A DNA stretch of 64,000 nucleotides from CBDCMJ01 sp965224325 (GCA_965224325.1 CBDCYT010000007.1:62001-126000); one strand, 5' to 3'; counted from the first letter of the stretch, positions 34,773-44,087 are shown. A program made the numbers and translations. The notes: generated by a model not told the origin, from the sequence alone.

Positions 34773-35546
34773 TTACGGCCGCCCCTTTCTGGCCAGGAAC
34801 TCGGGAAAAGCCTGCTCCACACCGTACCCGCGGACTTTATCCGTTGTGAAAGTGCGCTCGTTGTCCCACATCTGGCGTAAATCGGAGCCCTTACCCTGTA
34901 GCAGCAGCTCCTTGATTCCGGTAACCGACTCGTGCCGGTTATTGGCGATGGCGCCCGCGATCTCCATGGTTTTGGTCCGGAGTTGACCGGCTGGCGTCAA
35001 GTGGTTGAGCAAACCGATGCGAAGGGATTCCTCCGCTTCGACAATCCGGCCGCTAAACAATAGCTCCTTGGCCATCGGCCACCCCACTTGGTTAGGCAGG
35101 GTCCAAGTTGAGTTAATGCGGCCATAGGCAGCGGCCAGGAACCGGAAGCTGCTGTTCTCGCAGCCCAAGCGAAAATCCAGCGACGATGCCAGGACCGCCC
35201 CTCCGCCGTAGGCCAGACCGTTCATCATGCCGATTACCGGCTTGGGGGAAGCCGAGATCTCATAGAACCATTGCAGCCTCCGCTCGGTGTTGCGGTCCTG
35301 CTCCTCTTGGCTGAGGTCCTTAGCGTCAGTACGTTGCTCGTGGATGTCGCCCCCGGCCGAAAACGCCCGGTCTCCGGCGCCGGTGATGACTATGCATCCA
35401 ATGTCGTCATCGGCGTTGGCCTCGCCCACAGCATCGTGCAACTCGTAGTTCAGCCGGTGGTTCATGGCGTTCAAGACTTCCGGGCGGTTCAGAGTCAATA
35501 TGAGGACTCCATTCTCACGTTCCACCAAAATGTGCTCGTAGGGCAT
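34773..35546 (-). CDS. Enoyl-CoA hydratase/isomerase family protein
   Basis: A 257-residue crotonase-fold enzyme. LTLNRPEVLNAMNHRLNYEL near residue 17 and VITGAGDRAFSAGGDI near 53 form the oxyanion region, and MNGLAYGGGAVLASSLDFRL near 108 supplies the second oxyanion-hole glycine. The two glutamates of true enoyl-CoA hydratases are not both obvious (AAYGRINSTWTLPNQVGW replaces the usual GLxPxxG region), so another acyl-CoA reaction is possible. AGGAGG lies six bases before the ATG. It is divergent from the following ThDP enzyme. Confidence 0.85.
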   Translation of the reverse strand: MPYEHILVERENGVLILTLNRPEVLNAMNHRLNYELHDAVGEANADDDIGCIVITGAGDRAFSAGGDIHEQRTDAKDLSQEEQDRNTERRLQWFYEISASPKPVIGMMNGLAYGGGAVLASSLDFRLGCENSSFRFLAAAYGRINSTWTLPNQVGWPMAKELLFSGRIVEAEESLRIGLLNHLTPAGQLRTKTMEIAGAIANNRHESVTGIKELLLQGKGSDLRQMWDNERTFTTDKVRGYGVEQAFPEFLARKGRP

Positions 35547-35742
35547 GGGGCCTCCTGAATTGTCGAATTAGAGGCGGACCTGCTTGACGCAGGCCGAATT
35601 GCCGGACTATAAGAAGTTAGACTTGAAGACGCTAGATTATATGATATGGAGTGCCAGCCCGGCAGTCAATTTCCCGGTTTGGGCCGTTATGTTACACTGC
35701 TAGCCGTACGGGCTCCAGCCCCCTTTTGGAGCCGTATCAGCG

Positions 35743-37467
35743 GTGGCGAAAGCTCAGGAGGTGGCCCGTTTGCCCGAGAGTTTAAAGGCTGGCGAGGCAG
35801 TAATCGAGTTACTCCGCCAGGAAGGCGTGTCGCACATATTCGGTATCGTCGGTTCTTCTTTCCTGGACATTATCGACCCTCTATATGACCGGGACGACAT
35901 AAAATTTGTCGGAGTGCGCCACGAGCAGGGCCGGGCATTGATGGCTGATGGCTATAGCCGCATTTCCGGCGCTCCCAGCGTGTGCCTGGCCACCAACGGC
36001 CCCGGCGTCTTGAACCTCACATACGGCATTGCTTCGGCCTACGTAGCGCATTCACCCGTTGTCGTGCTGGCTCCATCAGCGTCCCGGGATCACCAGTATA
36101 GGGATTCCACCCAGGAGTTCGACCAGGTATCGTTGTTCCGGCCCATCACCAAGGCGGCATTCCAGGTTAACAAGACGGAGCGGTTGCCCGATGCCCTGCG
36201 CCATGCCTTCCGGGTAGCCACCTCGGGCAAGATGGGCCCGGTGTTGGTGGATATTCCCCGGGACCTGCTGCCGGGCGCGGAAATCGAGCTGGAAATGCTG
36301 CCTCCCAACTCGTATCGCTCGGGCCAAACCAGAGCCCCGGGAGACCGCAATCTTATAGAGAAGGCCGCCCACTTGCTGGTCTCAGCGCGATGTCCGGCCA
36401 TTCTGGCGGGCGGCGGAGTGGGATGGAGTGACGCCACTGGAGAAGTAGCGTCCATGGCCGACCTGCTGGGTGCGGCCATAGTGACTTCCTACGGACGGGC
36501 TGACGCCGTGCCCAGTGACCACCCCTATTTTCTGGGTCACCTGGGGCGCTTGGGTTCCCCAGAGGGCATAGAAGCCGTGCGCCGGTCAGACCTAATCCTG
36601 GCCGTCGGGACCCGGTTGGGTCAGTCGACCACTTTCTTCGACAATCGCTACATTCAGCCCGACGCCAAGATGATCCAGATAGAGATCGATCCTCAGGAGA
36701 TCGGTCGCAACTATCCTGTGGAAGTGGGTATCGAAGGCGACGCCAAAGCGGTGATGGAGGGTCTGCTGCACCGGGTGCGAGAGGCGGAACCCAAGCAGAA
36801 CCAACAGTGGGTGGAAGACATCGGCGATTGGAACGCCCGGCGCAAGGAGCGGTTGGAGGAGGAGGGAACGCTAGACTCTACACCCATCAAACCCCAGCGA
36901 GTGTACGCCGAGATCCGGAAGGTCATGCCCAGAGACGCCATCGTGGCCTTGGACGCGGGGTTGGGTCCCAACTTTGGCCAAGACCGCTTGAACTTCTACC
37001 AATCCCGCAGCCTAATGACTTCGCTGGACCTAGGCGGCCTGGGGTTCAGCTTCCCCGCTTCCCTCGGCGCTAAGTTCGCCGCCCCCGGCCGCCCGGTGAT
37101 CAACTTCAACGGCGACGGAGGATTCCTATTCAACGCCCAGGAGTTCGCCACCGCGGTCCGGTACGGTTTGAAGGTGGTGACGGTGATTCTAAACAACGAA
37201 TGCTGGGGATCGGAGAAAGCCTACCAGCGTTATGCTTTCAACGAGAGGTACGTGGGCGCCGACACCAACAACCCCCGGTTCGATAAGTACGCCGAGCTAT
37301 TTGGGGGGACCGGGTTCTACGTGGAGCGGCCCGAGGACATCGGCGATGCCTTCCTGGAGGCCCTTCGGGTTGACGGCCCCAGTATCATCGAGATACCCAT
37401 AGACCCCGATGTGCTCCCCCGCCCAGCGCGCTTGGCAGACGTGCAGGCTCCTCAGAGCCGGCCTTGA
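35743..37467 (+). CDS. Thiamine diphosphate-dependent enzyme, acetolactate synthase / Xsc-like
   Basis: A 574-residue three-domain ThDP enzyme. The N-terminal PYR domain has VSHIFGIVGSSFLDII and the catalytic glutamate in GVRHEQGRALMADGYSRISG near residue 63. The middle domain has ILAGGGVGWS near 222, and the ThDP motif is FNGDGGFLFNAQEFATAV near 452 followed by VILNNECWGSEKAYQ. The family includes acetolactate synthase, sulfoacetaldehyde acetyltransferase and related lyases; the early segment is most like Xsc, but no sulfonate genes are nearby. The start is GTG at 35743. A DUF971 gene follows by about 60 bases. Confidence 0.82.
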   Translation: MAKAQEVARLPESLKAGEAVIELLRQEGVSHIFGIVGSSFLDIIDPLYDRDDIKFVGVRHEQGRALMADGYSRISGAPSVCLATNGPGVLNLTYGIASAYVAHSPVVVLAPSASRDHQYRDSTQEFDQVSLFRPITKAAFQVNKTERLPDALRHAFRVATSGKMGPVLVDIPRDLLPGAEIELEMLPPNSYRSGQTRAPGDRNLIEKAAHLLVSARCPAILAGGGVGWSDATGEVASMADLLGAAIVTSYGRADAVPSDHPYFLGHLGRLGSPEGIEAVRRSDLILAVGTRLGQSTTFFDNRYIQPDAKMIQIEIDPQEIGRNYPVEVGIEGDAKAVMEGLLHRVREAEPKQNQQWVEDIGDWNARRKERLEEEGTLDSTPIKPQRVYAEIRKVMPRDAIVALDAGLGPNFGQDRLNFYQSRSLMTSLDLGGLGFSFPASLGAKFAAPGRPVINFNGDGGFLFNAQEFATAVRYGLKVVTVILNNECWGSEKAYQRYAFNERYVGADTNNPRFDKYAELFGGTGFYVERPEDIGDAFLEALRVDGPSIIEIPIDPDVLPRPARLADVQAPQSRP

Positions 37468-37469
37468 GA

Positions 37470-37505
37470 TAACCCCCGGCGGCCACCCCCCTGCTTTGGG
37501 GGGCA
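37470..37505 (+). terminator. Possible terminator hairpin after the ThDP enzyme gene
   Basis: Just after the stop codon a short inverted repeat, CACCCCCCTGCTTTGGGGGG-like, forms a six-base GC stem. No run of T follows, so this is a weak candidate. Confidence 0.3.
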
Positions 37506-37527
37506 TCTAAATGAGGCTTGATGGATA

Positions 37528-37884
37528 ATGGTTGATCGCCCTGCGGACAAGCCGGTCTTCCCAAAAGAGGTGGAGACCGCCAATGAGGCCATCGTCATCA
37601 TTTGGGATGACGGGCATCGTAGCACTTATCCCCACCGGTACTTGCGGTTGCGCTGTCCCTGCGCTAGCTGTGTGGACGAGATGACCGGAAGGCCTCGCCT
37701 GGACCCTGAGCAAGTCCCGCAGGGAGTGCGCGCCATTGACCACATGCAGGTGGGCAACTACGGCTATCAGTTCTTATGGGATGACACCCACTACACGGGC
37801 ATCTACACTTACCGGTTCTTGCGAGGGGCGTGTACTTGTCTGGTGTGCAACCAGGCCCGTGGAGTAGTGGAGCCCAATGGATAG
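37528..37884 (+). CDS. DUF971 domain protein (gamma-butyrobetaine hydroxylase N-terminal-like)
   Basis: A 118-residue protein made of one DUF971 domain. The family hallmarks are present: IIWDDGHRSTYPHRYLRLRC near residue 24, CPCASCVDEMTG near 44, and GNYGYQFLWDDTHYTGIY near 78 followed by a CTCLVC pair. The same domain is the N-terminal part of gamma-butyrobetaine dioxygenase, and stand-alone versions occur near iron-sulfur proteins in many bacteria; the exact function is not established. The cysteines suggest metal binding. It follows the ThDP enzyme gene on the same strand. Confidence 0.82.
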   Translation: MVDRPADKPVFPKEVETANEAIVIIWDDGHRSTYPHRYLRLRCPCASCVDEMTGRPRLDPEQVPQGVRAIDHMQVGNYGYQFLWDDTHYTGIYTYRFLRGACTCLVCNQARGVVEPNG

Positions 37885-37960
37885 TGGCGGCTCAAAGGCC
37901 AGCTATCAACTGCCATTGAGCAGTCGTTGGCCCTTGGTTTCCCCACTGAAGACCACCCGG

Positions 37961-38230
37961 TCAACCGGCGGCAGCGTCGCCCCCGGTTTCGGGAGGCGGT
38001 TTCCTGCCGTGGGAGCGGAGGGGCCGGTTTGGAAGGCTCCCTAGGTTGGAGTTGTTAAAGGTCTTGTTGGCGCTGCTGATCGACGTGGACTTGTAAGTGA
38101 AGTAGGACATTTGCCTCTGTCCGTCTTTGCCACAAGTCTTGCAAGGCGCGGGATCGTCCATCTTGGACATGGGGCGGGTTAGCTCGTACTCGACCTGGCA
38201 ATCGTCGCAGTAGTATTCGTAGATAGCCAC
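37961..38230 (-). CDS. FmdB family zinc-ribbon regulatory protein
   Basis: An 89-residue small protein beginning AIYEYYCDDCQVEYELTRPM with a second cysteine pair in APCKTCGKDGQRQMSYF, so one CxxC...CxxC zinc ribbon as in FmdB. The C-terminal 45 residues are polar and low in complexity. The start is a GTG at 38230 preceded by GGAGGTAAAT; the longer open frame upstream passes through repeat DNA and is not coding. FmdB-type proteins are thought to regulate transcription, but the target is unknown. It is convergent with the DUF971 gene. Confidence 0.83.
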   Translation of the reverse strand: MAIYEYYCDDCQVEYELTRPMSKMDDPAPCKTCGKDGQRQMSYFTYKSTSISSANKTFNNSNLGSLPNRPLRSHGRKPPPETGGDAAAG

Positions 38231-38307
38231 ATTTACCTCCGTAGGGATCCTGATATATTTTACCAATGGCCGCCTTGGGGCGCTAGGGGGTCTTAAGAGC
38301 CTCCAGT

Positions 38308-38522
38308 TGGGTGTTTTAATTGTATGCCGCCGGTCATACACGCCGCCTTCCGTCATTCCCGCGCTCCTGTCATTGTCCCGCCCTCCGTTATTCCCGCCGC
38401 TCACCCGTCGTTTCCGCGCTCCCGTCATTCTCCCGCCCTCCGTCATTCCCGCGAAAGCGGGAATCCAGAGCGGGAATTCAGAAAGGTAGGTGCTGGACGA
38501 CTCAGCTTTATGAGGCAAGCCC
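38308..38522 (+). repeat. Chimeric repeat: family A left end, family B right end
   Basis: The left edge GGGTGTTTTAATTGTATG is family A, and the right edge AGGTGCTGGACGACTCAGC then TTTATGAGGCAAGCC is family B. Between them are several CCGTCATT and CCGCTCACCCGTC units and one hairpin. The shared hairpin module is the probable crossover point, showing that the two families recombine. Confidence 0.75.
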
Positions 38523-38635
38523 AAGTAGACAACGGCCCGAAGTTTCACAGGGGCCGAACCCCGGCACAGATGAAGATGCAATAGCTGATCAGAAAGTGTT
38601 AAACTGCTATCACACTGTACGATCAAGGATTCGCA

Positions 38636-40837
38636 TTGCTGCGCATTTTCAACACCCTCACTAAGAGGATCGAAGAGGTCCAGCCCCTAGAGCCTGGTGT
38701 GGTCCGCATGTACACCTGCGGTCCCACTGTCTACCGTGACGCCCACATCGGCAATCTGCGGACCTATCTAATGGCCGACTGGATCCGGCGAGTGCTGGAA
38801 GCCACGGGACTTGAGGTCCAACACGTCAAAAATATCACCGATGTCGGCCACATGCGTCAGGAACTGATGGAGTCCGGCGGAGATAAGATGATCTTGGCGG
38901 CCCTGGAAGAAGGCAGGACCGTTCAGGACATCGCCCAGTACTACGCCGACCGCTTTCACGAGGATGAGGCGCGAGTCAATATTCTCCCCGCCCACATCTT
39001 TCCGTGGGCGACCCAGCACGTGCCGGAAATGGTGGCGATAGTCGAAAAGCTAATGGCCAATGGCCTCGCCTATGAGGCCGGAGGCAACATCTACTTTCAC
39101 GTGGGCGGCTTTGGCGACTATGGGAAACTTTCTCGCAACACGGGCGCCAACCTGCTGGAAGGGGTGCGGATGGAGGCCGACCCGTTGAAACGGGACGCCA
39201 GAGACTTCACCTTGTGGAAGGCCGCGGAGCCCGGGAGGGAGTTGAAGTGGGATAGTCCCTGGGGTGAAGGCTTTCCCGGTTGGCACATTGAGTGCTCCGC
39301 CATGGCAGCCAAGTACTTTGGGGAGGAGTTCGACATTCACACCGGTGGGGTCGACAACATATTCCCCCACCACGAAGATGAGATCGCTCAGAGCGAGGCA
39401 GCCTTTGGGCGCCGCCACGTGACTTATTGGGTCCACGCCCAGCACCTTCTGGCCGACGGCGCCAAGATGGCCAAGTCTTCAGGCAACGTGTTTCTAATTG
39501 AGGAGTTGATCAATCGGGGATTCGATCCCCTGGCATTCCGCTACCTGTGTCTGACGGTGAGATATCGCCATCGCATGAATTTCACTTTCAACTCCCTTAA
39601 AGCGGCGGAGAGAGCCCTCACCAACCTGCGCCACCGAGTCTGGGCCTGGAATAGCTTGCCGCCCTTGGACCAATTACCGCCGGAGACCGGCGAATGGCGG
39701 GTCAAGTTCTGGGACTTAGTGGAAAACGATCTGGACCTACCCGGCAGCCTGGCTCTGACCTGGGCAATGGTGCGGTCGGAACTGCCGGACCAAGCGAAGC
39801 TGGCGCTGCTGTTGGAGTTTGACCGCATCTTTGGGTTGGACTTGGAAAAGTCCCCCGTAGCCGACCCGATTCCCGAACCGGTTAACGCCTCGGTGGAACG
39901 GCGAACCGCGCTGCGGGAACATTCTGATTATCCTGGCGCCGACGCTATTCGTGACGAAGTCGTGTCCCAGGGCTTCCTAATGAACGACACCGCTGAGGGC
40001 GTTGTAGTTAGGCCCAAGACGCCGTTGGAACAACGACTTGAACGATGGCGCTCGGTGTCTTCCTCAAGAGAAGTTGAATCCCTGCTGGAGCGCCCTTCGG
40101 AGTACGACTTCACGTACGTCTTGAACGCCTACGGCCACCGGGACGATGTCGAAAGGTGTGTTCGAGGCATGATACGCCATAGCCAGGGTTACACCACCGA
40201 GATAATCGTGGTGGACAACGGTTGTACGGACGGCACCGGAGAGTGGCTGGAAGAGTTCAAGGACCAGCATGCCTCCCTACGGGTCATCCATTGCGATCAC
40301 AACGTGGGAGATGCCGCCGGTAAGAACATCGGGATTAAGCAAAGCCTCGGCGCCAACGTGATCATCGTCGATGGCTCTGCGGAGGTCGTAGGCGAGATCC
40401 TTGGTCCCATCAGCGAAAAGCTGGCCGACAATACCATAGGAATCTTTGGTCCCTACGGGCTGAGCACCGACGATTTACAACATTTCCACGAAGAGACCGA
40501 GTCCGGAGATGCGGACGCCATGCAAGCCTACTGTATGGCCTTTCGCCGTGAGACAGTGAACACCGTGGGCTTGATGCGGGAAGCCTTCCGATTCTACCGC
40601 AACCTGGACATTGACTACTGCTTCCAATACAAAGACAAAGGCTACCGGATTTTCGCCGACAGCACTCTGCCCATGGTCCGTCACGAACACCGGCTATGGA
40701 CCGAACTCGAGGAGAACCAACGGGACGAGCTTAGCCGCAAAAACTTCGGACGCTTCTTGAAGAGGTGGGGAAACCGGCCCGACCTGCTGATTACTGCCGC
40801 CGGTCGCGGTGTAGGTGATCATTTTTTCCGCCATTGA
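38636..40837 (+). CDS. cysS: Cysteinyl-tRNA synthetase fused to a family 2 glycosyltransferase domain
   Basis: A 733-residue protein, about 260 longer than a normal CysRS. Residues 1 to about 440 are a full class I synthetase: MYTCGPTVYRDAHIGNLRTY (zinc Cys and HIGN) near 23, WHIECSAMAAKYFG near 215, GGVDNIFPHHEDE near 238 and the KMAKSSGN signature near 276. From about residue 490 a GT-A type glycosyltransferase follows: YVLNAYGHRDDVERC, IIVVDNGCTDGTGEW near 522, VDGSAEVVGEI near 580 and FRFYRNLDIDYCFQYKDKGY near 658. No stop or frameshift separates the parts. It starts at TTG with only a weak AAGGA upstream. The second domain resembles rhamnosyltransferase-like GT2 folds; its acceptor is unknown. 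Confidence 0.9.
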   Translation: MLRIFNTLTKRIEEVQPLEPGVVRMYTCGPTVYRDAHIGNLRTYLMADWIRRVLEATGLEVQHVKNITDVGHMRQELMESGGDKMILAALEEGRTVQDIAQYYADRFHEDEARVNILPAHIFPWATQHVPEMVAIVEKLMANGLAYEAGGNIYFHVGGFGDYGKLSRNTGANLLEGVRMEADPLKRDARDFTLWKAAEPGRELKWDSPWGEGFPGWHIECSAMAAKYFGEEFDIHTGGVDNIFPHHEDEIAQSEAAFGRRHVTYWVHAQHLLADGAKMAKSSGNVFLIEELINRGFDPLAFRYLCLTVRYRHRMNFTFNSLKAAERALTNLRHRVWAWNSLPPLDQLPPETGEWRVKFWDLVENDLDLPGSLALTWAMVRSELPDQAKLALLLEFDRIFGLDLEKSPVADPIPEPVNASVERRTALREHSDYPGADAIRDEVVSQGFLMNDTAEGVVVRPKTPLEQRLERWRSVSSSREVESLLERPSEYDFTYVLNAYGHRDDVERCVRGMIRHSQGYTTEIIVVDNGCTDGTGEWLEEFKDQHASLRVIHCDHNVGDAAGKNIGIKQSLGANVIIVDGSAEVVGEILGPISEKLADNTIGIFGPYGLSTDDLQHFHEETESGDADAMQAYCMAFRRETVNTVGLMREAFRFYRNLDIDYCFQYKDKGYRIFADSTLPMVRHEHRLWTELEENQRDELSRKNFGRFLKRWGNRPDLLITAAGRGVGDHFFRH

Positions 40838-41001
40838 TCTTTCCTAAGCCGCCTTTGACTGCACCCCAATATTGACCTCCAAGACACCCCGGGGTACCAC
40901 CTTGCGCCCACCCTCCCTCCGTGGCCGTTTTAACAATTCACAAAGCATTCACCTGAATAATTGTTCTGCGTATTGCGGAGTCGATTTAAAGTAACTGTTC
41001 A

Positions 41002-41678
41002 GACTTTAGGGGCTCCGGCAGGGAGTTTTAATTGTGTGCCGCCCGTCATACCCGCCGGTCACCCGTCTTTCCCGCTAAGCTTGTCCCCGGCCCCGATCGG
41101 GGAGCGGGAATCCATCGCTCACCTGTCTTTCCCGCGAAAGCGGGAATCCACACGTTCTTGATGTTGGACTGCCATTGGACAAGACCAAAGTGCATAGGAA
41201 AATAGGCGTTGTCGCGAAAACTAAAAGACTTTAGGGGATCCGGGTGCCTGCCGCCCGGCATACCCGCCGCTCACCCGTCATTCCCGCGAAGCTTGTCCCC
41301 GACCCCGATCGGGGCGCGGGAATCCATCGCTCACCCGTCTTTCCCGCGAAAGCGGGAATCCACACGTTCTCGATGTTGGACTGCCATTGGACAAGACCAA
41401 AGTGCATGGGAAAACAGGAGTCGTCGCGAAAACTAAAAGACTTTAGGGGATCCGACAGGTGTTTTAATCTTGTGCCGCCCGGCATACCCGCCGGTCACCC
41501 GTCTTTCCCGCGAAGCTTGTCCCCGACCCCGATCGGGGAGCGGGAATCCATCGCTCACCCGTCTTTCCCGCGAAAGCGGGAATCCATACCTTCTTGATGT
41601 TGGACTGCCATTGGACAAGCCCAAAGTGCATGGGAAAACAGGAGTCGTCGCGAAAACTAAAAGACTTTAGGGGATCCG
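41002..41678 (+). repeat. Three tandem family A elements sharing a repeated target (A7-A9)
   Basis: Four copies of GACTTTAGGGGMTCCG (41002-41017, 41227-41242, 41439-41454, 41663-41678; M is C in the first, A in the rest) separate three family A bodies of about 195-210 bases. The first and third bodies have the GTTTTAAT left end; the second starts directly inside the CCGCCCGGC segment. All have an extended and a simple hairpin and the conserved tail ending GCGAAAACTAAAA. The pattern suits successive insertion at one site or tandem amplification. Confidence 0.9.
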
Positions 41679-42003
41679 AGTGGCTGACGCCCGGCAATTA
41701 GAGGTTTAATCTCTGCTGTTGACGCTCAGGCCGGCAGTTGTGAAACGGCTTTCGGCTAATTGGACTCACCAAGTCCCAACAGTTGCGAGTTATGATGTTA
41801 ACAGGGGCTATATTGTTACGTTACCGCTGCCGTATATCAGCCACGATGAGTAACACATACAATATTTGTTAGACACACATAAGAATGCCTTAAGATGGGA
41901 CACTGTGCTGCTATCTTGACTGGCATAGTCGGGGGTGTTAGAGTCCACCAATCCATCCCGAACACCCTTTGCTATCTCATCCTGGATCTGGAGTCTCTGC
42001 TCG
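41679..42003. other. AT-richer gap upstream of meaB
   Basis: This stretch is noticeably less GC-rich than its surroundings (for example TTGTTAGACACACATAAGAA). An 84-codon open frame on the minus strand has no recognisable domain. It probably holds the meaB promoter, but no single -35/-10 pair stands out. Confidence 0.4.
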
Positions 42004-42969
42004 ATGGAGGAAGCGGCCCAGCGGTTGTTGGCGGGTGACCAGAGGACTTTATCCAGACTCATCTCCCTAGTGGAGCGAGGCGACGCCCAAGCGGCCGGTG
42101 TCCTAAAGGCCGTCGATGCCCATACCGGCGGGGCCTATGTCGTAGGTGTCACGGGACCTGCCGGCGCTGGCAAGAGCACCCTTGTTGACCGGCTCATTGA
42201 GCTGCTGCGTGCCCAAGACTTCACCGTTGGCGTCATTGGCGTAGACCCCACCAGTGCGATTTCCGGCGGAGCTTTGCTCGGCGACCGAGTGAGGATGCAG
42301 CATCATTATCTGGATGGGGGGGTCTTCATCCGTAGCATTGCGACCCGGGGGCACACGGGAGGCCTTCCCCGGATCGTACCTGCCATCATTCGGCTTCTTG
42401 ATGCGGCCGGCATTGATTTCATCTTGGTGGAAACCATCGGTGTGGGGCAAACCGACCTAGGTGTCTTGGAAGTGGCGGATACGGTTCTGGTGACCGTGGT
42501 GCCTGAGGCGGGGGACGCGATCCAGGCTCTGAAAGCGGGAATGATGGAAATCGGGGATATCTACGTGGTCAACAAATCGGACCGGGAAGGCGCCAACCAG
42601 ATGGCGGCTACGATTAACGCCATGCTTCAGTTGGCCCACTCGCGCTCCGATTGGTCTCCTCCGGTGGTGTTGACCGCTGCCCGGGACGGTCAGGGTGTAG
42701 AGGATTTGTGGAACAGGATTCAAGAGCACCGTCAGGTTCTCAGCGATACGTCCCAGTTGATGATTAAACGCAATTCCCACCGGCAAAAAGAGTTCCTTGA
42801 AACTGTGGAAGAGGAATTGGTTCGCCGCTTGAAGGCCCGCCTCGGGAGTGACCCAACCTTAGCGGCTACACTGGAGATGGTGGCTCTTAAACAGGCAGAA
42901 CCCTACTCTTCCGCTATGGAGTTTCTAGATTCCTCTTTCTCAAAACTGGAGGGCTTTAGCTCGCCGTAG
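42004..42969 (+). CDS. meaB: MeaB/ArgK family GTPase, methylmalonyl-CoA mutase chaperone
   Basis: A 321-residue SIMIBI GTPase. Walker A is VTGPAGAGKSTLVDRL near residue 48, followed by GVIGVDPTSAISGGALLGDR, then HTGGLPR, the Walker B-like DFILVETIGVGQTD near 142 and VNKSD near 196 for guanine recognition. MeaB guards and reactivates adenosylcobalamin-dependent methylmalonyl-CoA mutase. No mutase subunit lies in this window. I start at ATG 42004 (MEEAAQRLLAGDQRTL), which matches the family length; an in-frame ATG 69 bases upstream adds a segment that does not. Confidence 0.9.
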   Translation: MEEAAQRLLAGDQRTLSRLISLVERGDAQAAGVLKAVDAHTGGAYVVGVTGPAGAGKSTLVDRLIELLRAQDFTVGVIGVDPTSAISGGALLGDRVRMQHHYLDGGVFIRSIATRGHTGGLPRIVPAIIRLLDAAGIDFILVETIGVGQTDLGVLEVADTVLVTVVPEAGDAIQALKAGMMEIGDIYVVNKSDREGANQMAATINAMLQLAHSRSDWSPPVVLTAARDGQGVEDLWNRIQEHRQVLSDTSQLMIKRNSHRQKEFLETVEEELVRRLKARLGSDPTLAATLEMVALKQAEPYSSAMEFLDSSFSKLEGFSSP

Positions 42970-43104
42970 TTGGAACAGGGGTCAGTCGCTGTCCAACCAC
43001 GGTCATTAGCCTCCCACCGGACCATGGGATACTAACAAGAGTCGCCAGCGTGTTTGCGGGGAGGCTCCACTCTTCAACAGCTTCTCATTATTGGGGGATC
43101 AATC

Positions 43105-43743
43105 ATGGTGGTTCTTGGCGTCGATTTACGGGCTTCTCCCAAGCGCCCCAGCACAGTGGTGGCGCTGGACGAGCAATCGTCGGTTTCATTTTTAAGTCCG
43201 TTCAATGAAGATGAAGAGTTAGCCGAAATTGCCCAGTCTCAGCAGCCTGAGCTAATTGCCATCGGAGCCCCTTTGGGTCTCCCATTGGGTCTGTGCTGCC
43301 TGGAACCCTCTTGTGATTGCAATTTTGCCGTACCTCATCGTAAAGGCCGGCTCCTGGAACTGGAATTGTCTCGCATGGGCATAAGCTGCTTTTTTACCAA
43401 CAAAGGCTCCATTATCCGTAACCTAATATATCGTGGGATTAGCCTTAACCAGCAGCTTAGGAGTCTGGGGTTTGACGTTGTTGAGGCCTACCCCCACGCC
43501 ACCAAGGTTATCTTGTTTGGAGACAAGGTTCCTCCTAAGAACAGCGCGGCCAGCGTAGCCTTCTTGAAGGAACGGCTGTCCCTTATGATTGGCAGTCTCA
43601 ATGGCCACCTGGACGCCCTGGACCGCAACCGTTGTGATGCGGTTCTTAACGCCTACACCGGGTTGCTGCACAGTCAGGACGGCACGGATATATTGGGCGC
43701 TCCAGAAGAAGGTACGTTGGTCCTTCCCAAGCTCCCTAGTTGA
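43105..43743 (+). CDS. DUF429 family protein (predicted RNase H-like fold)
   Basis: A 212-residue protein. It starts VVLGVDLRASPKRPSTVVAL, where the early aspartate is the first acidic residue of the RNase H-like fold, then has ELIAIGAPLGLP near residue 51, VVEAYPHATKVILFG near 131 and a late acidic stretch in RNRCDAVLNAYTGLLH near 178. This pattern is that of DUF429, predicted to be a nuclease. No experimental role is known to me. GGGGGA lies before the ATG at 43105; upstream in-frame sequence is not family-like. It follows meaB by 135 bases. Confidence 0.72.
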   Translation: MVVLGVDLRASPKRPSTVVALDEQSSVSFLSPFNEDEELAEIAQSQQPELIAIGAPLGLPLGLCCLEPSCDCNFAVPHRKGRLLELELSRMGISCFFTNKGSIIRNLIYRGISLNQQLRSLGFDVVEAYPHATKVILFGDKVPPKNSAASVAFLKERLSLMIGSLNGHLDALDRNRCDAVLNAYTGLLHSQDGTDILGAPEEGTLVLPKLPS

Positions 43744-43773
43744 GCTCCCCGAACCCACGCCGTTCCACCAATA

Positions 43774-43978
43774 GTGCAGGTTGGTCCATGCTCCCCTAGC
43801 CACCCGCATCCGGATCGGCTAGCCGCCAATTGCCAGCGCGCTACAAAGTCCCCGCGGACCCTCGCGGCTCTAACAGTGCAGGTTGGTCCATGCCCGCTAC
43901 CCACCCGCATCCATTTCGGCTAGCCGCCAGTTGCCAGCGCGCTACAAAGTCCCCGAGGACCCTCGCGGCTCCAACATT
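43774..43978 (+). repeat. Two-copy tandem repeat of about 102 bp
   Basis: GTGCAGGTTGGTCCATGC begins each unit (about 43774 and 43876) and GCGCTACAAAGTCCCCG lies near the end of each. The copies differ at roughly one base in ten. They lie in the gap after the DUF429 gene and do not resemble families A-D. Confidence 0.8.
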
Positions 43979-44087
43979 GCCGGCTGACGCTGCCTCCCTA
44001 GTTCCGCAGGCAATTCAATCCCGGCCCAGATCCACCCGTGAACTTGCAGAGCAGGCCCTCGGGCTAATCGTAACGGCGCCGCTAACA

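Noticed and set aside
35743..37467. Oxalyl-CoA decarboxylase assignment for the ThDP enzyme
   Set aside because: It would fit a C2-acid theme, but the N-terminal motifs look more like acetolactate synthase/Xsc and nothing specific to oxalyl-CoA was seen.
38541..38556. GGGGCCGAACCCCGG as part of a tRNA T-arm
   Set aside because: No cloverleaf can be built around it; the surrounding sequence lacks acceptor and anticodon stems.
41808..42062. 84-codon minus-strand frame upstream of meaB
   Set aside because: No domain, overlaps the meaB start and lies in AT-richer probable promoter DNA.
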